Shown here piece by piece: positions 17,824 through 28,119 of a stretch of DNA of 64,000 bases. Positions within the stretch are counted from its first letter, which is position 1. Each line of letters begins with the position of its first letter. This DNA comes from Streptomyces sp. LUP30. Its GTDB lineage: Bacteria > Actinomycetota > Actinomycetes > Streptomycetales > Streptomycetaceae. The notes below the pieces were generated by a model, which ran no database searches, was not told where the DNA came from, and worked only from the letters and a program-made list of their open reading frames with translations. A program made the translations under genes and the position numbers. The stretch covers positions 62,001 through 126,000 of the forward strand of contig NZ_MJAJ01000018.1 in assembly GCF_001746365.1 (NCBI RefSeq), written 5' to 3'.

Positions 17824-19116
17824 ATGACGGACCTGGAGGACAGCGCCGACGGCCGGGGTGCCGGACGAAACCGGGAGGCAGGAGCCCGGGGGTACGCCGT
17901 GGCGGGGGACGTCGACGAGCCGGACGCGCTCCTCCTGCCGCTTGGCGCGCCGCTCGAAATCGGGTCCGACGGCCGGCCGACCGGCGTGGAGCTGGAGCTC
18001 CCGGACGACGAGGACGAAGACGGCGGGGACTTCGGCGACTCCGACGGCGGCTTCGCCCTGTTCCGGCCCGACAGCATCAGGATCCAGACGGAGAGCACCA
18101 CGGTCGACCTGCTGCTGTCCCGGCTGAGGGAGGGCATGATCGACCTCGCGCCGGACTTCCAGCGCAGGGCCGGGATCTGGAGTGACCGCGCGCAGAGCCG
18201 CCTGATCGAGTCGCTGCTGCTGCGCATCCCGATCTCCACCGTCTACATGGCCCAGGACGACGAGGACAAGTGGGCCGTGGTGGACGGCGTCCAGCGGCTC
18301 ACCGCCATCGCGCGGTTCATGGAGCCGGGGCTCACCGGCCTCCGTCCGCTGGTTCTGAGGGGCCTGGACTACCTGCGGGACTTCAATGGCAGCTCGTACC
18401 AGAACCTGACCGGGCGGCTGAAGATCCGGCTGCGCGAGACCCAGCTCACCGTGCACGTTCTGCAGCATGGCACCCCGGAGGCCGTCAAGTACAACGTGTT
18501 CTCCCGGATCAACACCGGCGGCACGCCTCTGACGCCGCAGGAGCTGCGGCACGCGCTGGTGCGGGGGCCGGTCCGGGCGTTCCTCGCCGACCTGGCCAAG
18601 GATCCGGCGTTCGGTGAGGCCACCCGGTGGAGCGTGTCCGACGAACGGATGGCCGACCGGGAGATGGTGCTCCGCTTCCTCGCCTTCCGCGAGAGCATTC
18701 CGGCCAGGCACGAGGAGAAGGACTTCGGCAAGTTCCTCATCGACGCGATGCAAAAGGTCAACGCGCTCACCGACGAGCGCCGGGAGCAGTTGGCGCGGGA
18801 GTTCCGGGTGGCCATGCGGTGCGCGCGTGACCTGTTCGGTGACCATGCCTTCCGCAAGTGGCGTGGAGGGAAGCGCAGTTCTCCCGCCATCAACAAGGCG
18901 CTGTTCGAGACGATCTCGGTCGAACTCGCGCTACTCGATGATCAGGAGCGAGCCAGGCTGGTAGCGTCTCGCGAGAAGGTGATCGACAGGTTCGTCGAGC
19001 TCATGGGCGACTGGGACTTCGACCGGTCGATCTCCGTGGGCACCGGGGGCCCGGCGAAGATCCGCACCAGATTCACTTACGTGGCACGACTGTTCCGAGG
19101 GGTGGCCGAACAGTGA
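17824..19116 (+). CDS. DUF262 (GmrS/ParB-like) domain protein
   Basis: A 430-residue protein with a DUF262 domain but no DUF1524 nuclease. Motifs: LAPDFQRRAGIWSDRAQSRL (DUF262 QR motif, here DFQRR), WAVVDGVQRLTAIARFM (the DGQQRLT motif with Val replacing the first Gln) and VFSRINTGGTPLTPQELRHA. The N-terminal 60 residues are acidic and look disordered. Its stop overlaps the GTG of the ATPase gene as GTGA, so a DUF262/ATPase complex is plausible. Relatives occur in defence islands as nucleotide-sensing subunits; whether this one cleaves DNA cannot be seen. Confidence 0.82.
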   Translation: MTDLEDSADGRGAGRNREAGARGYAVAGDVDEPDALLLPLGAPLEIGSDGRPTGVELELPDDEDEDGGDFGDSDGGFALFRPDSIRIQTESTTVDLLLSRLREGMIDLAPDFQRRAGIWSDRAQSRLIESLLLRIPISTVYMAQDDEDKWAVVDGVQRLTAIARFMEPGLTGLRPLVLRGLDYLRDFNGSSYQNLTGRLKIRLRETQLTVHVLQHGTPEAVKYNVFSRINTGGTPLTPQELRHALVRGPVRAFLADLAKDPAFGEATRWSVSDERMADREMVLRFLAFRESIPARHEEKDFGKFLIDAMQKVNALTDERREQLAREFRVAMRCARDLFGDHAFRKWRGGKRSSPAINKALFETISVELALLDDQERARLVASREKVIDRFVELMGDWDFDRSISVGTGGPAKIRTRFTYVARLFRGVAEQ

Positions 19117-20300
19117 TCGACCGTCTGACGCTGCACAACTTCAAGGCGTTCCAGGACGCGTCACTGCCGCTGGGCCCCCTCACCCTCCTCACCGGACTCA
19201 ACTCGTCCGGCAAGAGCAGCGTCCTCCAGTCGATCGCGCTGCTGCGCCAGTCATACGAGGCGGGCGACCTCGACGTCTCCCGGCTCCTGCCCGAGGCGCG
19301 ACGGGCCGGATTCCTGGGCGAAGTCGGCAACCAGGGCTTCCTACTCAAGGGCGAACTCGTCGGACTCGGCACCGGGGACGACGTCCTGCACGAGGACTTC
19401 ACCGAGGAAGAGCCGCTGATCGGACTCGGCGTAGACGAGGGGCCGTACCACTACAGCTGGACCGTCGCGTACGAGGCCGAGCAGAACCTGCTGCCCCTGC
19501 GGGACGTGGAGTCGCCGCTCACCTCGGAGGGGGCCGCCGCCCCCACCGGACCCGAGGCCGTGACGCCCTCGTTCCTCACCGCTCCCTTCCAGTACCTGCA
19601 CGCAGACCGGATCTCGCCCGCCGAGTTCTACCCGCGCGACCACCACGCCGTCATGGGCCGCGGCTTTCTCGGCGTACGTGGCGAACACACCGTCAACTTT
19701 CTGCGCATCCACGCCAGTGACACGGTCCCGGCAGGCCCGTTGCGCCATCCGGGGGCCGAGTCGGACCAGTTGCGCCACCAGGTCGCCGCCTGGATGGGCG
19801 ATCTCTGCCCCGGCGTGGACATCGAGGCGGAGGCCATCAAGGGCGCCGATGCGGTGAGCCTCTCGTACGGGTTCCAGGGCTCGCTCGGCGCCACCAAGCG
19901 GCGCCGTCCCAGTAACGTCGGATTCGGCCTCACCTACGTCCTGCCGATCGTGGTCGCCTGCCTCACCGCCCGGCCCGGCTCCCTGGTCCTCCTGGAGAAC
20001 CCGGAGGCGCATCTCCACCCGATGGGGCAGACCCGGATGGCGGAGCTGGCCGCGGCGACCGCCGCGCAGGGCGCCCAGGTGATCATGGAGACGCACAGCG
20101 ACCACGTCGTCAACGGGGTGCGGCTCGCGGTGAAGAAGGGGCGGATCACGCCCGGCCAGGCGGTGTTCCACTACTTCCGTGGGGACGGCACCGGCGTGGA
20201 GGTCGTCAGCCCGCAGGTCAACGCGGACGGCAAGCTCGATCAGTGGCCCGCCGGATTCTTCGACGAGTTCGAGAACACGCTCGACCAGCTCATCGGCTGA
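19113..20300 (+). CDS. DUF3696-type AAA ATPase (SMC/OLD-like)
   Basis: A 395-residue ATPase. Walker A is in LTGLNSSGKSSVLQSIALL (about residues 26-44), the ABC-like signature area is FGLTYVLPIVVACL, Walker B is SLVLLENPEAHLHP (about 290), and the switch histidine is in METHSDHVVNGVR. The C-terminus, DGKLDQWPAGFFDEFENTLDQLI, is the DUF3696 signature. There is no TOPRIM nuclease domain, so it is not a complete OLD protein. The GTG start is coupled to the DUF262 gene and the next gene follows after 30 bases, forming a three-gene unit. Confidence 0.88.
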   Translation: MIDRLTLHNFKAFQDASLPLGPLTLLTGLNSSGKSSVLQSIALLRQSYEAGDLDVSRLLPEARRAGFLGEVGNQGFLLKGELVGLGTGDDVLHEDFTEEEPLIGLGVDEGPYHYSWTVAYEAEQNLLPLRDVESPLTSEGAAAPTGPEAVTPSFLTAPFQYLHADRISPAEFYPRDHHAVMGRGFLGVRGEHTVNFLRIHASDTVPAGPLRHPGAESDQLRHQVAAWMGDLCPGVDIEAEAIKGADAVSLSYGFQGSLGATKRRRPSNVGFGLTYVLPIVVACLTARPGSLVLLENPEAHLHPMGQTRMAELAAATAAQGAQVIMETHSDHVVNGVRLAVKKGRITPGQAVFHYFRGDGTGVEVVSPQVNADGKLDQWPAGFFDEFENTLDQLIG

Positions 20301-20330
20301 CACTGCACGGATCGTGGCGGAGGGGGACAC

Positions 20331-21296
20331 ATGCCGCACCTGTTTCTGAACGAGAGGTCCTGCGGAATCACAGCCGACCCGGACCGGGTCAACCGTGCCA
20401 TGAACGAGATGGTCGCGGCCGTACTCGCCATGGCCCGTGCGGACCGGAAGGGCACGGCGCTGATCACCCACGCGGCCAGCCTGCTGGTGTTGGAACTCGC
20501 TCGCGGGCACTCGATCAGCAAGTGGATGGGCGCCCCGGGAACCGACAGGGATGCACGGGTGCTTCTGAAAGGACTCGATGACAAGTCGCCTTTCAGGACG
20601 GTCTTTCCCGAAGGCGAGACCTACTCCGGCCTCGAATACCGGCACGGCGGTGAGGCCGTGGAAGGGTTGGGCTGGGCGCATGAGCTGGGCGGAATCGGTA
20701 TCTCCCTGCCTCTGGAAACGCGCTGGGACGTGGACCGGATCACCCTCGAACGGGAGGAACTCCTCGACGACGAGGACGGCGGTTCGGCGCTCACCGAGGT
20801 CGAGGTCCGGCACGCCGCACGCGCCGAGCACGTCGACACCCACCTGCCGTGGATCCGGCGTGGAGCGGACTCCGCCCGGCATAAGGCCGTCGAAGGCCTG
20901 CGGTCCGGCACCGAACTGTGGGGCCTGAAGTCGGACCTCTTCCCGCTCCTCCAGTTCACCCGCCAGGCCGAGCAGCACTTCGCCGAACTCCCCGAGGTGT
21001 GGGTGCGGCCGGTGGGCGAGCGGCTCGGAGAACTCCAGGACGCCGTCAGCGACTGGGACCCGCGACAGCGGCCCATCTCGCCCCAGTGGCGTTCCTATGT
21101 CCGCACTGAGTTCGAGTCCCGCCGACGTTACTGCTGGTTCCCCGAGGACGACGGCAAGCAGGAGCTGTTCGACTGGCACTGCGAGTTCCTGCCGAAGCCG
21201 GGCCGTATGCACTTCCGGCTGCTCCACGACGAGCGCACCCTGCGCATCGCGTACGTCGGGCGGAAACTCGGCAAGGGAGGGGCCCCGATACCGTAG
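20331..21296 (+). CDS. Hypothetical protein, third member of the DUF262/DUF3696 unit
   Basis: A 321-residue soluble protein I do not recognise. The ATG at 20331 follows GGAGGGGG about eight bases upstream. Residues 1-110 are mostly helical (MNEMVAAVLAMARADRKGTA). The tail, about residues 270-315, has a compact beta pattern (FLPKPGRMHFRLLHDERTLR, then IAYVGRKLGKG) that recalls RelE-like folds, but catalytic residues cannot be assigned. Being last in a coupled DUF262-ATPase unit, it is the best candidate for that unit's effector or DNA-binding subunit (inference). Confidence 0.6.
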   Translation: MPHLFLNERSCGITADPDRVNRAMNEMVAAVLAMARADRKGTALITHAASLLVLELARGHSISKWMGAPGTDRDARVLLKGLDDKSPFRTVFPEGETYSGLEYRHGGEAVEGLGWAHELGGIGISLPLETRWDVDRITLEREELLDDEDGGSALTEVEVRHAARAEHVDTHLPWIRRGADSARHKAVEGLRSGTELWGLKSDLFPLLQFTRQAEQHFAELPEVWVRPVGERLGELQDAVSDWDPRQRPISPQWRSYVRTEFESRRRYCWFPEDDGKQELFDWHCEFLPKPGRMHFRLLHDERTLRIAYVGRKLGKGGAPIP

Positions 21297-21348
21297 ACCC
21301 TCGAACCGGTCACGACCGGCCCCACCAGCACCAAGAAGGAGCGCGCGC

Positions 21349-24300
21349 GTGCGTCCCACCCTCGCCGCCGACCAGGTACGGGACAGTCTGAGCCAGTACC
21401 TCGCGACGACGTACGCGCTGGCCGACGAGAGCACGCGTCGGGCCCTGGAGAACTTCCTCGGCGACCCCGAGGACGGCATCTTCCGCGGCCCCTACCTCCG
21501 GGTCCGCACACCCTTCCGGCCCGCCGACGGCACGGACTGGAAGCGGCACCTGACCTGGTACCCCGACCTGACCCCGTACCGGCACCAGGAGCAGGCCTGG
21601 GAACGGCTGTCCACACTGCACGGTCCGGCGCGGCCCACCCTCGTCACCACGGGCACCGGCTCCGGGAAGACCGAGTCGTTCCTGATTCCGCTGCTCGACC
21701 ACTGCTACCGCGCACGGCAGGCCGGCCGGGAGGGCGTCAAAGCGATCCTGCTCTACCCCATGAACGCCCTCGCCACCGACCAGGCCCACCGCATCGGCGA
21801 GCGGCTCGGCGACCCCAATGACACCCGGCTGCGCGACGCGGGCGTACGGGCCGCGCTCTACATCGGCGACACACCGTCGCAGGAGTTCAAGCAGGCCAAC
21901 CCGACGATCACCGTCGACCGGGACGAGATCCGGCGCACCGTACCGGACATCCTGATCACCAACTACAAGATGCTCGACCTCCTCCTGCAGCGGCCCGAGG
22001 ACCGGCGGCTGTGGCAGGACCCGGCGCTCGCGTACGTCGTCCTCGACGAGTTCCACACCTACGACGGCGCCCAGGGCACGGACGTCGCGATGCTGCTGCG
22101 CCGCCTGGGGTCGGTCACCGGGCTCGCCGAACCCGGCCGCCCACTGGGGCCGGTCTGCCCCGTCGCCACCTCCGCCACACTTGGCGAGAACGGCGCAGGC
22201 AACAGCCGGGTGGGAATGAGGGAAGTCGCCGAGCAGGTCTTCGGCGTACCGTTCCCGCCCGACGCTGTCGTGGGCGAGGACCGGCGCTCCACCAAGGACT
22301 TCACCGGCGAGAGCGACTTCAGCCTGCCGTTCCCCTCGCCCGAGGAGGTCGACGCCCTCGGCGACCCCACCCGTGACGCGGGTGCCATGGACGACCTCGT
22401 GGCCAAGTTCACCAGCCTGAGCGGACCGACTCCCGAGGAGCTCGGGGCCGTGCTGCGCCGCCACCGGCTGACCGCGGCCGTCCTGGAGATCCTCGACGGC
22501 ACCCCGAAGACCCTCGCCGAGATCACCGAGGTACTGCCCCGCTACGCCTACCACTGGGGCGTGGCCGTCCAGCAACGCCCGCGTCTCGCCGCCCGCGCCC
22601 TCGCCCGCTACGTCGCCCTCCTGTCGTACGCCCGCGACCCGGAGCACCCCGGACGGCCGTTGCTGTCCATCGAGATCCACCACTGGGTGCGCTCCGTCTC
22701 CCGCGTGCTGCGCGGCATCGGCGTGGCGCGCGCCGAGTTCCGCTGGGACGACGAACGCGTGACCTCCCGCGGAGCCCTGACCCACAAGGACCCGGGTCCG
22801 GCCGCCCGGCGCTCCCCGTACGACGGGGAGGAGCCCGCCGTACCGCTCGATGCCGCCGAGCAGGCCGCCGTTCCCGCCGACGACAGCGCACCACCGCCCG
22901 CCGAGGTCTTCCTGCCGGCCGTGTTCTGCCGAGAGTGCGGACGCTCCGGCTGGGCCGCGTACTCACCCGAGGTCGACCCCGCCGAACTCGACCTGAACGC
23001 CACGAAAATCCGCCGCGCCTCGGTCGGGCGCGACAAACGCCGGGTGCGCAACATGATCGCCGCGACCCCGCGGGAAGTGCACCAGGCGGCATACGGAGCC
23101 GGACCCGAACGCCGGCGCGGCGGATCCACCGTCATGGTCCTGGAAGGCAGCGGTGGACGGCTGCGGCCCCTGTCACCCGAGACCGACTTCACCGACGCGG
23201 AAGATCCGGAAGGCGCGGACGGGCCGCGCCGGCCACGGGCCCTGCACAACGCCGCGTTCGTCCACGTCGACCTCTCGGGCGACCGGGCCGCCGAACGCGA
23301 CCAGTGCCCCGCCTGCCACACCGCCAACTCCATCCGCTACCTCGGCACCGGCCTCGCCGCGCTCGCCGCCGCCGCCATCACCCAGCTCTTCACCGGCGGC
23401 GAACTCGACAGGAACCTCAAGGAGAACAAGACCCTCCTCTTCAACGACTCCGTCCAGGACGCCGCCCACCGAGCCGGATACGTCGCCAGCCGCTCCTACA
23501 CGTTCTCGCTGCGCGCCCTCCTCGCCAGCCGCATCGACGAGAACGAACCGATCCCCCTGAACGACCTGGCCGCCGACCTGATAGAGGACGTCGTCGACAG
23601 CAAGGCCGTGCAGGCCGCCGTCATCCCGCCGGACCTGCACCCGGTGCGCGGCGTGGACACGCTGCTGTCCGGCCGCAGCCGTGGCTCCCGGCCCACGTGG
23701 GAACTGATCGCGCAGCGCCTGGCGTTCGCCACCGTCATGGAGTTCGGCCTGCGGTCCCGGCAGGGCCGCACCCTGGAGCTCACCCGCACGGTCGCCGCCG
23801 ACGTGCCCCTGACGGACCCCGATGCCGTGGCGGACCTCGTACGGGAGCTCCTGCTCACCACACCCGGAGAGATCGCCTTCGCGGACGGGTCGGTCGCCGG
23901 GCCCGACCAGTACGTCGGATTCGTGCGCGGTCTGCTGGAACGCATGCGCATCCGGGGTGCCGTCCGGCACGCCTGGCTGGACCCCTGGCTGGACCAGGCC
24001 GGGGTGCGCCGGTGGGCGATCTGGGGCGGGCGCGAGCCCGGGATGCCCGCCTTCCCACGGGGCGTGTCCGCGCCCGCCTTCCTGCTCGGTACGCCGAAGC
24101 AGGGCAGCGAGGACTTCGACGTGCTCACCGGCCGCCTCGGCTGGTACCAGGACTGGGCCGTGCGCGCCCTCGGCCTGCGACCGGAGACAGCCGCCGTCTT
24201 CCTGTCCCGGCTGCTGCCCGCGCTCGTCGACCTGGGCGTCGTCTCGGTACGCACCGCGCTCGACGGCGCCACCCGCGTCTACGGCCTCCAGCCCGGCCAC

Positions 24301-27300
24301 ATCCAGGTCCGCAAACTCGCCGACGACACCGTTCCCGACGCCACCGCGCACTGTCCGCAGTGCTTCTGGGAACAGACCGTCCATCCCGACCTCGCCGACC
24401 AGTGGCACGGCCTGCCCTGCCCCCGCTACCGCTGCGACGGCATCCTGAACACCGGCCGCGATCTGGACAGCGGACTGCGCCAGCGGGACTTCACCGACGA
24501 CTTCTACCGGCGCATGTACCGCGAGGCCGGTGTCTTCACCATCAACACCGCCGAACACACCGGCGCCCTCAGCCGGGCCCGGCGTGAGGCGGTGGAGAAG
24601 GCGTTCCGGGACGGTATCGACGTCCACTACGCCAACCCCCAGGTGCTGTCCTGCACCCCCACCCTCGAACTCGGCATCGACATCGGTGACCTCTCCGCCG
24701 TCGTCCTGGCCTCCCTGCCCAAGGGCCCGGCCAACTACATCCAGCGCGTCGGACGGGCCGGCCGCGCCACCGGCAACGCCTACCTGCTGACCATGGTCGA
24801 CCGGGGCCCGCGCGACCGTTACTACCTCGAAGAACCCCGGCTCATGATCGCCGGGGACGTCCTGCCGCCAGGCTGCTACCTGTCCGCCGCCGAGATCCTG
24901 CGCCGCCAGTACCTGGCCCACCTCCTCGACCTCGCGGGCGCCGGACGGCTCACCGCTCCCGACGGGACGCCCCTGCGGCCACTGCCGGCACGCGCCACCG
25001 AACTGTTCGGAACGTCGGCCTGGCAGGCCGAGTTCACCGAAGCCGCCCTCGCCGACGGCCCTCGGCTCGTACGAGACTTTCTGGACCTCTTCCCGTCGTA
25101 CGACGAGACCCGTGGCACCGGCGTCGACCCGCAGGCCCGCGCGGCCCTCGTCACCTACGCCACCGACCCGGGCGAGGAGGGACTCGGCGGTGCCCTGGAA
25201 TCGGCGCGCCGACGCTGGGAGGACCGCCGCGCCGAACTCCAGCGCCGGACCGAGGCCATCGACCAGGCGCACGGACTGCTCGTCGCAGGCGACCCCGACC
25301 ACGAACGGCAGGGCCGTGAACTGCGTGCCGAACGCCGCGACGTGGCACGTGTCGCCCGCGACATCGCCCGTACCACCGCGCACGGGGCGCTCGTCGATCT
25401 CGGTCTGCTGCCCAACTACAGCCTGATCGACTCCGCCACCGAACTCGAAGCCACTCTCACCTGGACCGAGAAGACCGCCGACGGCCGGCGCGAGAACCAC
25501 AACAAGACCATCCCCCACCGCCGTCCCGCCCGCCTCGCCCTCACCGAGTTCGCGCCCGGAAACCACTACTACGCGCAGGGCTACAAGCACCGCGTCACCG
25601 GACTGGACATCGGCAGCCCCGGCCGCCCGGCCTGGCTCTGGTGGCGGATCTGCCCCGACTGCGGCCACGTCCGCACCCACCGGGCCGAACAGGACGCCTC
25701 ACTCTGCCCACGCTGCCGCTCCGCGGCCATCGGAGACGTCGGCTGCCTGCACAAGGTGCTCGTACCGCGCCGCGTCACTGCCCGGGACGAACGCGACGAC
25801 GTCCGCGTACGCGACGACAGCGACGAACGGGAGCGACGGCACTACACCGTCGTCCCCGCCGTCGACATCGACGCGCGCGATGTCGAAGTGGCCTGGAAAC
25901 ACCAACACGTCACCTTTGGCTGGGAGTTCACTCGCCAGGCGCACATCCGCCACATCAACGTCGGAGCCGCCCGGGTGGACGGCGGCACCGACACGGCCTT
26001 CGCCGGGCGGGAGATCCGCCTCAACCCCTTCTGGGTGTGCGACGCGTGCGGCTTCGCCGACCCGGACGGCGGACCCGCCGCGCACGACGCGGGCGACACG
26101 TCCGCGGCCGCCAAGTACCACCGGCCCTGGTGCCCCAGGCGTCGTGCCGACGCCGCCACCGCCCGACGGGGCGAACGGGTCCTGCTCGCCCACGAACTGC
26201 GCACCGACGCCCTGCGCATCCTCATCCCCGCCGTCACCGCGTACACCCAGGAACGCCTCGCGTCCTTCAAGGCGCTGCTGCTGGCCGGGATCGCCCGCAG
26301 CTACGGCGGCGACCCCGACCACCTCGCCGTCGTCACCGACTCCATGCCCGACGAGGGCGGCGAGGCAGCGCACCGCCGCCACTTTCTGGTGCTCTACGAC
26401 ACCCTCCCCGGCGGCACGGGGTATCTGCACCGCCTCTCCGGCCGGGACGGGCTCAAGGGCGTCCTGGAGGACGCGCGTGAGGTCGTCGAGACCTGCGTGT
26501 GCGTGACGCAGGGCCGGACCGCCTGCCACCGCTGCCTGCTGCGGCACGTCACCGACAGCGAGTACGAACTGGTCTCCCGCGAGCACGCCCTGGACATGCT
26601 GGGCGACCTGTTCGGCCGGACCGCCGACGGGTGGAGCGTCGAACCGGTCGCCACCACGCGGGACATCACCCTCGTCCACCAGGTGGAGAGCGAACTGGAG
26701 GCCCTCTTCCGGCGCGGGCTGCTGGAGTGGGCCGAGCGCGTGGCCGATGTCAGCGTGCGCACCGCGCTCACCGCCGACGGCACCAGGGACACCACCCTGC
26801 GCTTCACCGCACCAGACGGAACCGTCCGCGGCTGGCGGATGGAGACCCAGACCCCGCTCGGCTTCACCCGGCCGGACGTGGTCTTCCGGAGCACCGACGA
26901 CGACCGCCGCGTCGCCGTCTACCTCGACGGGTACCGCTACCACGCGAGCCCCGCGCACCTCACCGCCGAGGAGGACACGGCCAAGCGCACCCGGCTGCGC
27001 ACCGAGGGCTGGCAGGTCTTCCAGCTCACTTGGGACGACGTACGGGCCTGGACCGGGCAGGCCAGGCCGCCCGCCGATCCCGCGTGGAAGCCGTACCCGA
27101 ACACGGCGCAGAAGGCCGCCATGGACGTCCACCGACGCATGCACGCCGGAGACACCCGCGACCTGCCGCGCCTGATGTGGGCCAACCCGGTGGACACACT
27201 GATCGGCTACCTCACCGACCCCGACCCCGGCCTGTGGCGGCGGCGCACCCAGAGCACGCTCGCCGGCTTCGCCGCCGTGTCGGCGACCAGCAGGGCCCTG

Positions 27301-28119
27301 GCCGACGGCGAGGACATCGCACGCAGGATCGGCGAGGCGCTGCACGGGCGGCGGCTCGCCGGGGGACACGGCGCCGTCCAGGTCATGGCGACCCGGGACA
27401 CGTCGGGATGCCCGCTCACCATCGTGCTCGACCTGCGCCGGGGACAGACCGGGGCGGTTTGGACGGCGCTGACCGTACTCGACGACGACACGGACACGGC
27501 CGCGGCGGACGAGGCAGCCCATCGCAGGCGCTGGCAGGCATGGCTGTACTGGAGCAACCTGCTCCAGTTCCTCGACGCGGGCGAGGGGGACGGAGCCCAG
27601 CTCACGACGGGCATGCTGCCCGGATTCGACCCCGCCGAGCTGGCGGTCACCGGGGGAGCCGGATGGCTCACCTCGCAGCGCCGGGCGCACGAAGCGGCGG
27701 CGGACGGACCGGTGCCGGAAACGGACCGAGCGGGCGCCGCCGAGCAGGCCCCCGCGGCCGTACGCGATCCGGCCTGGGACGAGGTCATCGAGTTCCTCGT
27801 CGACGATCCCGGGCTGCCCGCTCTCGCCCGGTCGCTCGCCCACCGGGGCCTGCCCGCACCGGCGGCCGGCTACGAGCTGGGAGCAGCCGCCTGGCCCGCA
27901 GAACTCGCCTGGCCCGCCCCGCGCGTAGGCGTCGTTCTCGCACACCGGCCGGACCCGGTGACCGCACGGGACATCGACGCCGAACAACGGGACCGGGCCT
28001 ACCGGGAGGCGGGGTGGCAGGTCCGTACCGCGACGGAATGGGACGCCGACGAACTCGCCCGGCTGGTGGACTGCGACACCCTCAGGGCGACGAACGAGCA
28101 CGAGGAGAACGAGCGATGA
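21349..28119 (+). CDS. Giant DEAD/DEAH helicase with DUF1998 and a Vsr-like nuclease tail
   Basis: A 2256-residue protein. Walker A: LVTTGTGSGKTESFLIPLL (about residue 98). DExH box: VVLDEFHTYDGAQGTD (about 228). Second lobe: LELGIDIGDL and YIQRVGRAGRATG (about 1105-1140). Zinc-type cysteine clusters CPDCGH...CPRC (about 1430) and CDACGF (about 1565) follow. DUF1998 ends with QGRTACHRCLLRH (about 1720). Residues 1835-1895 (RPDVVF, VAVYLDGYRYH, GWQVFQLTWDDV) match the Vsr/DUF559-type nuclease fold. Size and layout resemble DruE of Druantia or a DrmA-plus-DrmB combination of DISARM. GTG 21349 has GAAGGAG seven bases upstream. The stop overlaps the UvrD gene as ATGA. Confidence 0.85.
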   Translation: MRPTLAADQVRDSLSQYLATTYALADESTRRALENFLGDPEDGIFRGPYLRVRTPFRPADGTDWKRHLTWYPDLTPYRHQEQAWERLSTLHGPARPTLVTTGTGSGKTESFLIPLLDHCYRARQAGREGVKAILLYPMNALATDQAHRIGERLGDPNDTRLRDAGVRAALYIGDTPSQEFKQANPTITVDRDEIRRTVPDILITNYKMLDLLLQRPEDRRLWQDPALAYVVLDEFHTYDGAQGTDVAMLLRRLGSVTGLAEPGRPLGPVCPVATSATLGENGAGNSRVGMREVAEQVFGVPFPPDAVVGEDRRSTKDFTGESDFSLPFPSPEEVDALGDPTRDAGAMDDLVAKFTSLSGPTPEELGAVLRRHRLTAAVLEILDGTPKTLAEITEVLPRYAYHWGVAVQQRPRLAARALARYVALLSYARDPEHPGRPLLSIEIHHWVRSVSRVLRGIGVARAEFRWDDERVTSRGALTHKDPGPAARRSPYDGEEPAVPLDAAEQAAVPADDSAPPPAEVFLPAVFCRECGRSGWAAYSPEVDPAELDLNATKIRRASVGRDKRRVRNMIAATPREVHQAAYGAGPERRRGGSTVMVLEGSGGRLRPLSPETDFTDAEDPEGADGPRRPRALHNAAFVHVDLSGDRAAERDQCPACHTANSIRYLGTGLAALAAAAITQLFTGGELDRNLKENKTLLFNDSVQDAAHRAGYVASRSYTFSLRALLASRIDENEPIPLNDLAADLIEDVVDSKAVQAAVIPPDLHPVRGVDTLLSGRSRGSRPTWELIAQRLAFATVMEFGLRSRQGRTLELTRTVAADVPLTDPDAVADLVRELLLTTPGEIAFADGSVAGPDQYVGFVRGLLERMRIRGAVRHAWLDPWLDQAGVRRWAIWGGREPGMPAFPRGVSAPAFLLGTPKQGSEDFDVLTGRLGWYQDWAVRALGLRPETAAVFLSRLLPALVDLGVVSVRTALDGATRVYGLQPGHIQVRKLADDTVPDATAHCPQCFWEQTVHPDLADQWHGLPCPRYRCDGILNTGRDLDSGLRQRDFTDDFYRRMYREAGVFTINTAEHTGALSRARREAVEKAFRDGIDVHYANPQVLSCTPTLELGIDIGDLSAVVLASLPKGPANYIQRVGRAGRATGNAYLLTMVDRGPRDRYYLEEPRLMIAGDVLPPGCYLSAAEILRRQYLAHLLDLAGAGRLTAPDGTPLRPLPARATELFGTSAWQAEFTEAALADGPRLVRDFLDLFPSYDETRGTGVDPQARAALVTYATDPGEEGLGGALESARRRWEDRRAELQRRTEAIDQAHGLLVAGDPDHERQGRELRAERRDVARVARDIARTTAHGALVDLGLLPNYSLIDSATELEATLTWTEKTADGRRENHNKTIPHRRPARLALTEFAPGNHYYAQGYKHRVTGLDIGSPGRPAWLWWRICPDCGHVRTHRAEQDASLCPRCRSAAIGDVGCLHKVLVPRRVTARDERDDVRVRDDSDERERRHYTVVPAVDIDARDVEVAWKHQHVTFGWEFTRQAHIRHINVGAARVDGGTDTAFAGREIRLNPFWVCDACGFADPDGGPAAHDAGDTSAAAKYHRPWCPRRRADAATARRGERVLLAHELRTDALRILIPAVTAYTQERLASFKALLLAGIARSYGGDPDHLAVVTDSMPDEGGEAAHRRHFLVLYDTLPGGTGYLHRLSGRDGLKGVLEDAREVVETCVCVTQGRTACHRCLLRHVTDSEYELVSREHALDMLGDLFGRTADGWSVEPVATTRDITLVHQVESELEALFRRGLLEWAERVADVSVRTALTADGTRDTTLRFTAPDGTVRGWRMETQTPLGFTRPDVVFRSTDDDRRVAVYLDGYRYHASPAHLTAEEDTAKRTRLRTEGWQVFQLTWDDVRAWTGQARPPADPAWKPYPNTAQKAAMDVHRRMHAGDTRDLPRLMWANPVDTLIGYLTDPDPGLWRRRTQSTLAGFAAVSATSRALADGEDIARRIGEALHGRRLAGGHGAVQVMATRDTSGCPLTIVLDLRRGQTGAVWTALTVLDDDTDTAAADEAAHRRRWQAWLYWSNLLQFLDAGEGDGAQLTTGMLPGFDPAELAVTGGAGWLTSQRRAHEAAADGPVPETDRAGAAEQAPAAVRDPAWDEVIEFLVDDPGLPALARSLAHRGLPAPAAGYELGAAAWPAELAWPAPRVGVVLAHRPDPVTARDIDAEQRDRAYREAGWQVRTATEWDADELARLVDCDTLRATNEHEENER

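Noticed and set aside
20331..21296. Calling this protein a RelE toxin
   Set aside because: Only a vague beta pattern in the tail; no catalytic residues could be assigned.
23173..25680. 835-codon minus-strand open frame opposite the giant helicase
   Set aside because: Val/Gly-rich shadow; the plus frame carries helicase motifs throughout.
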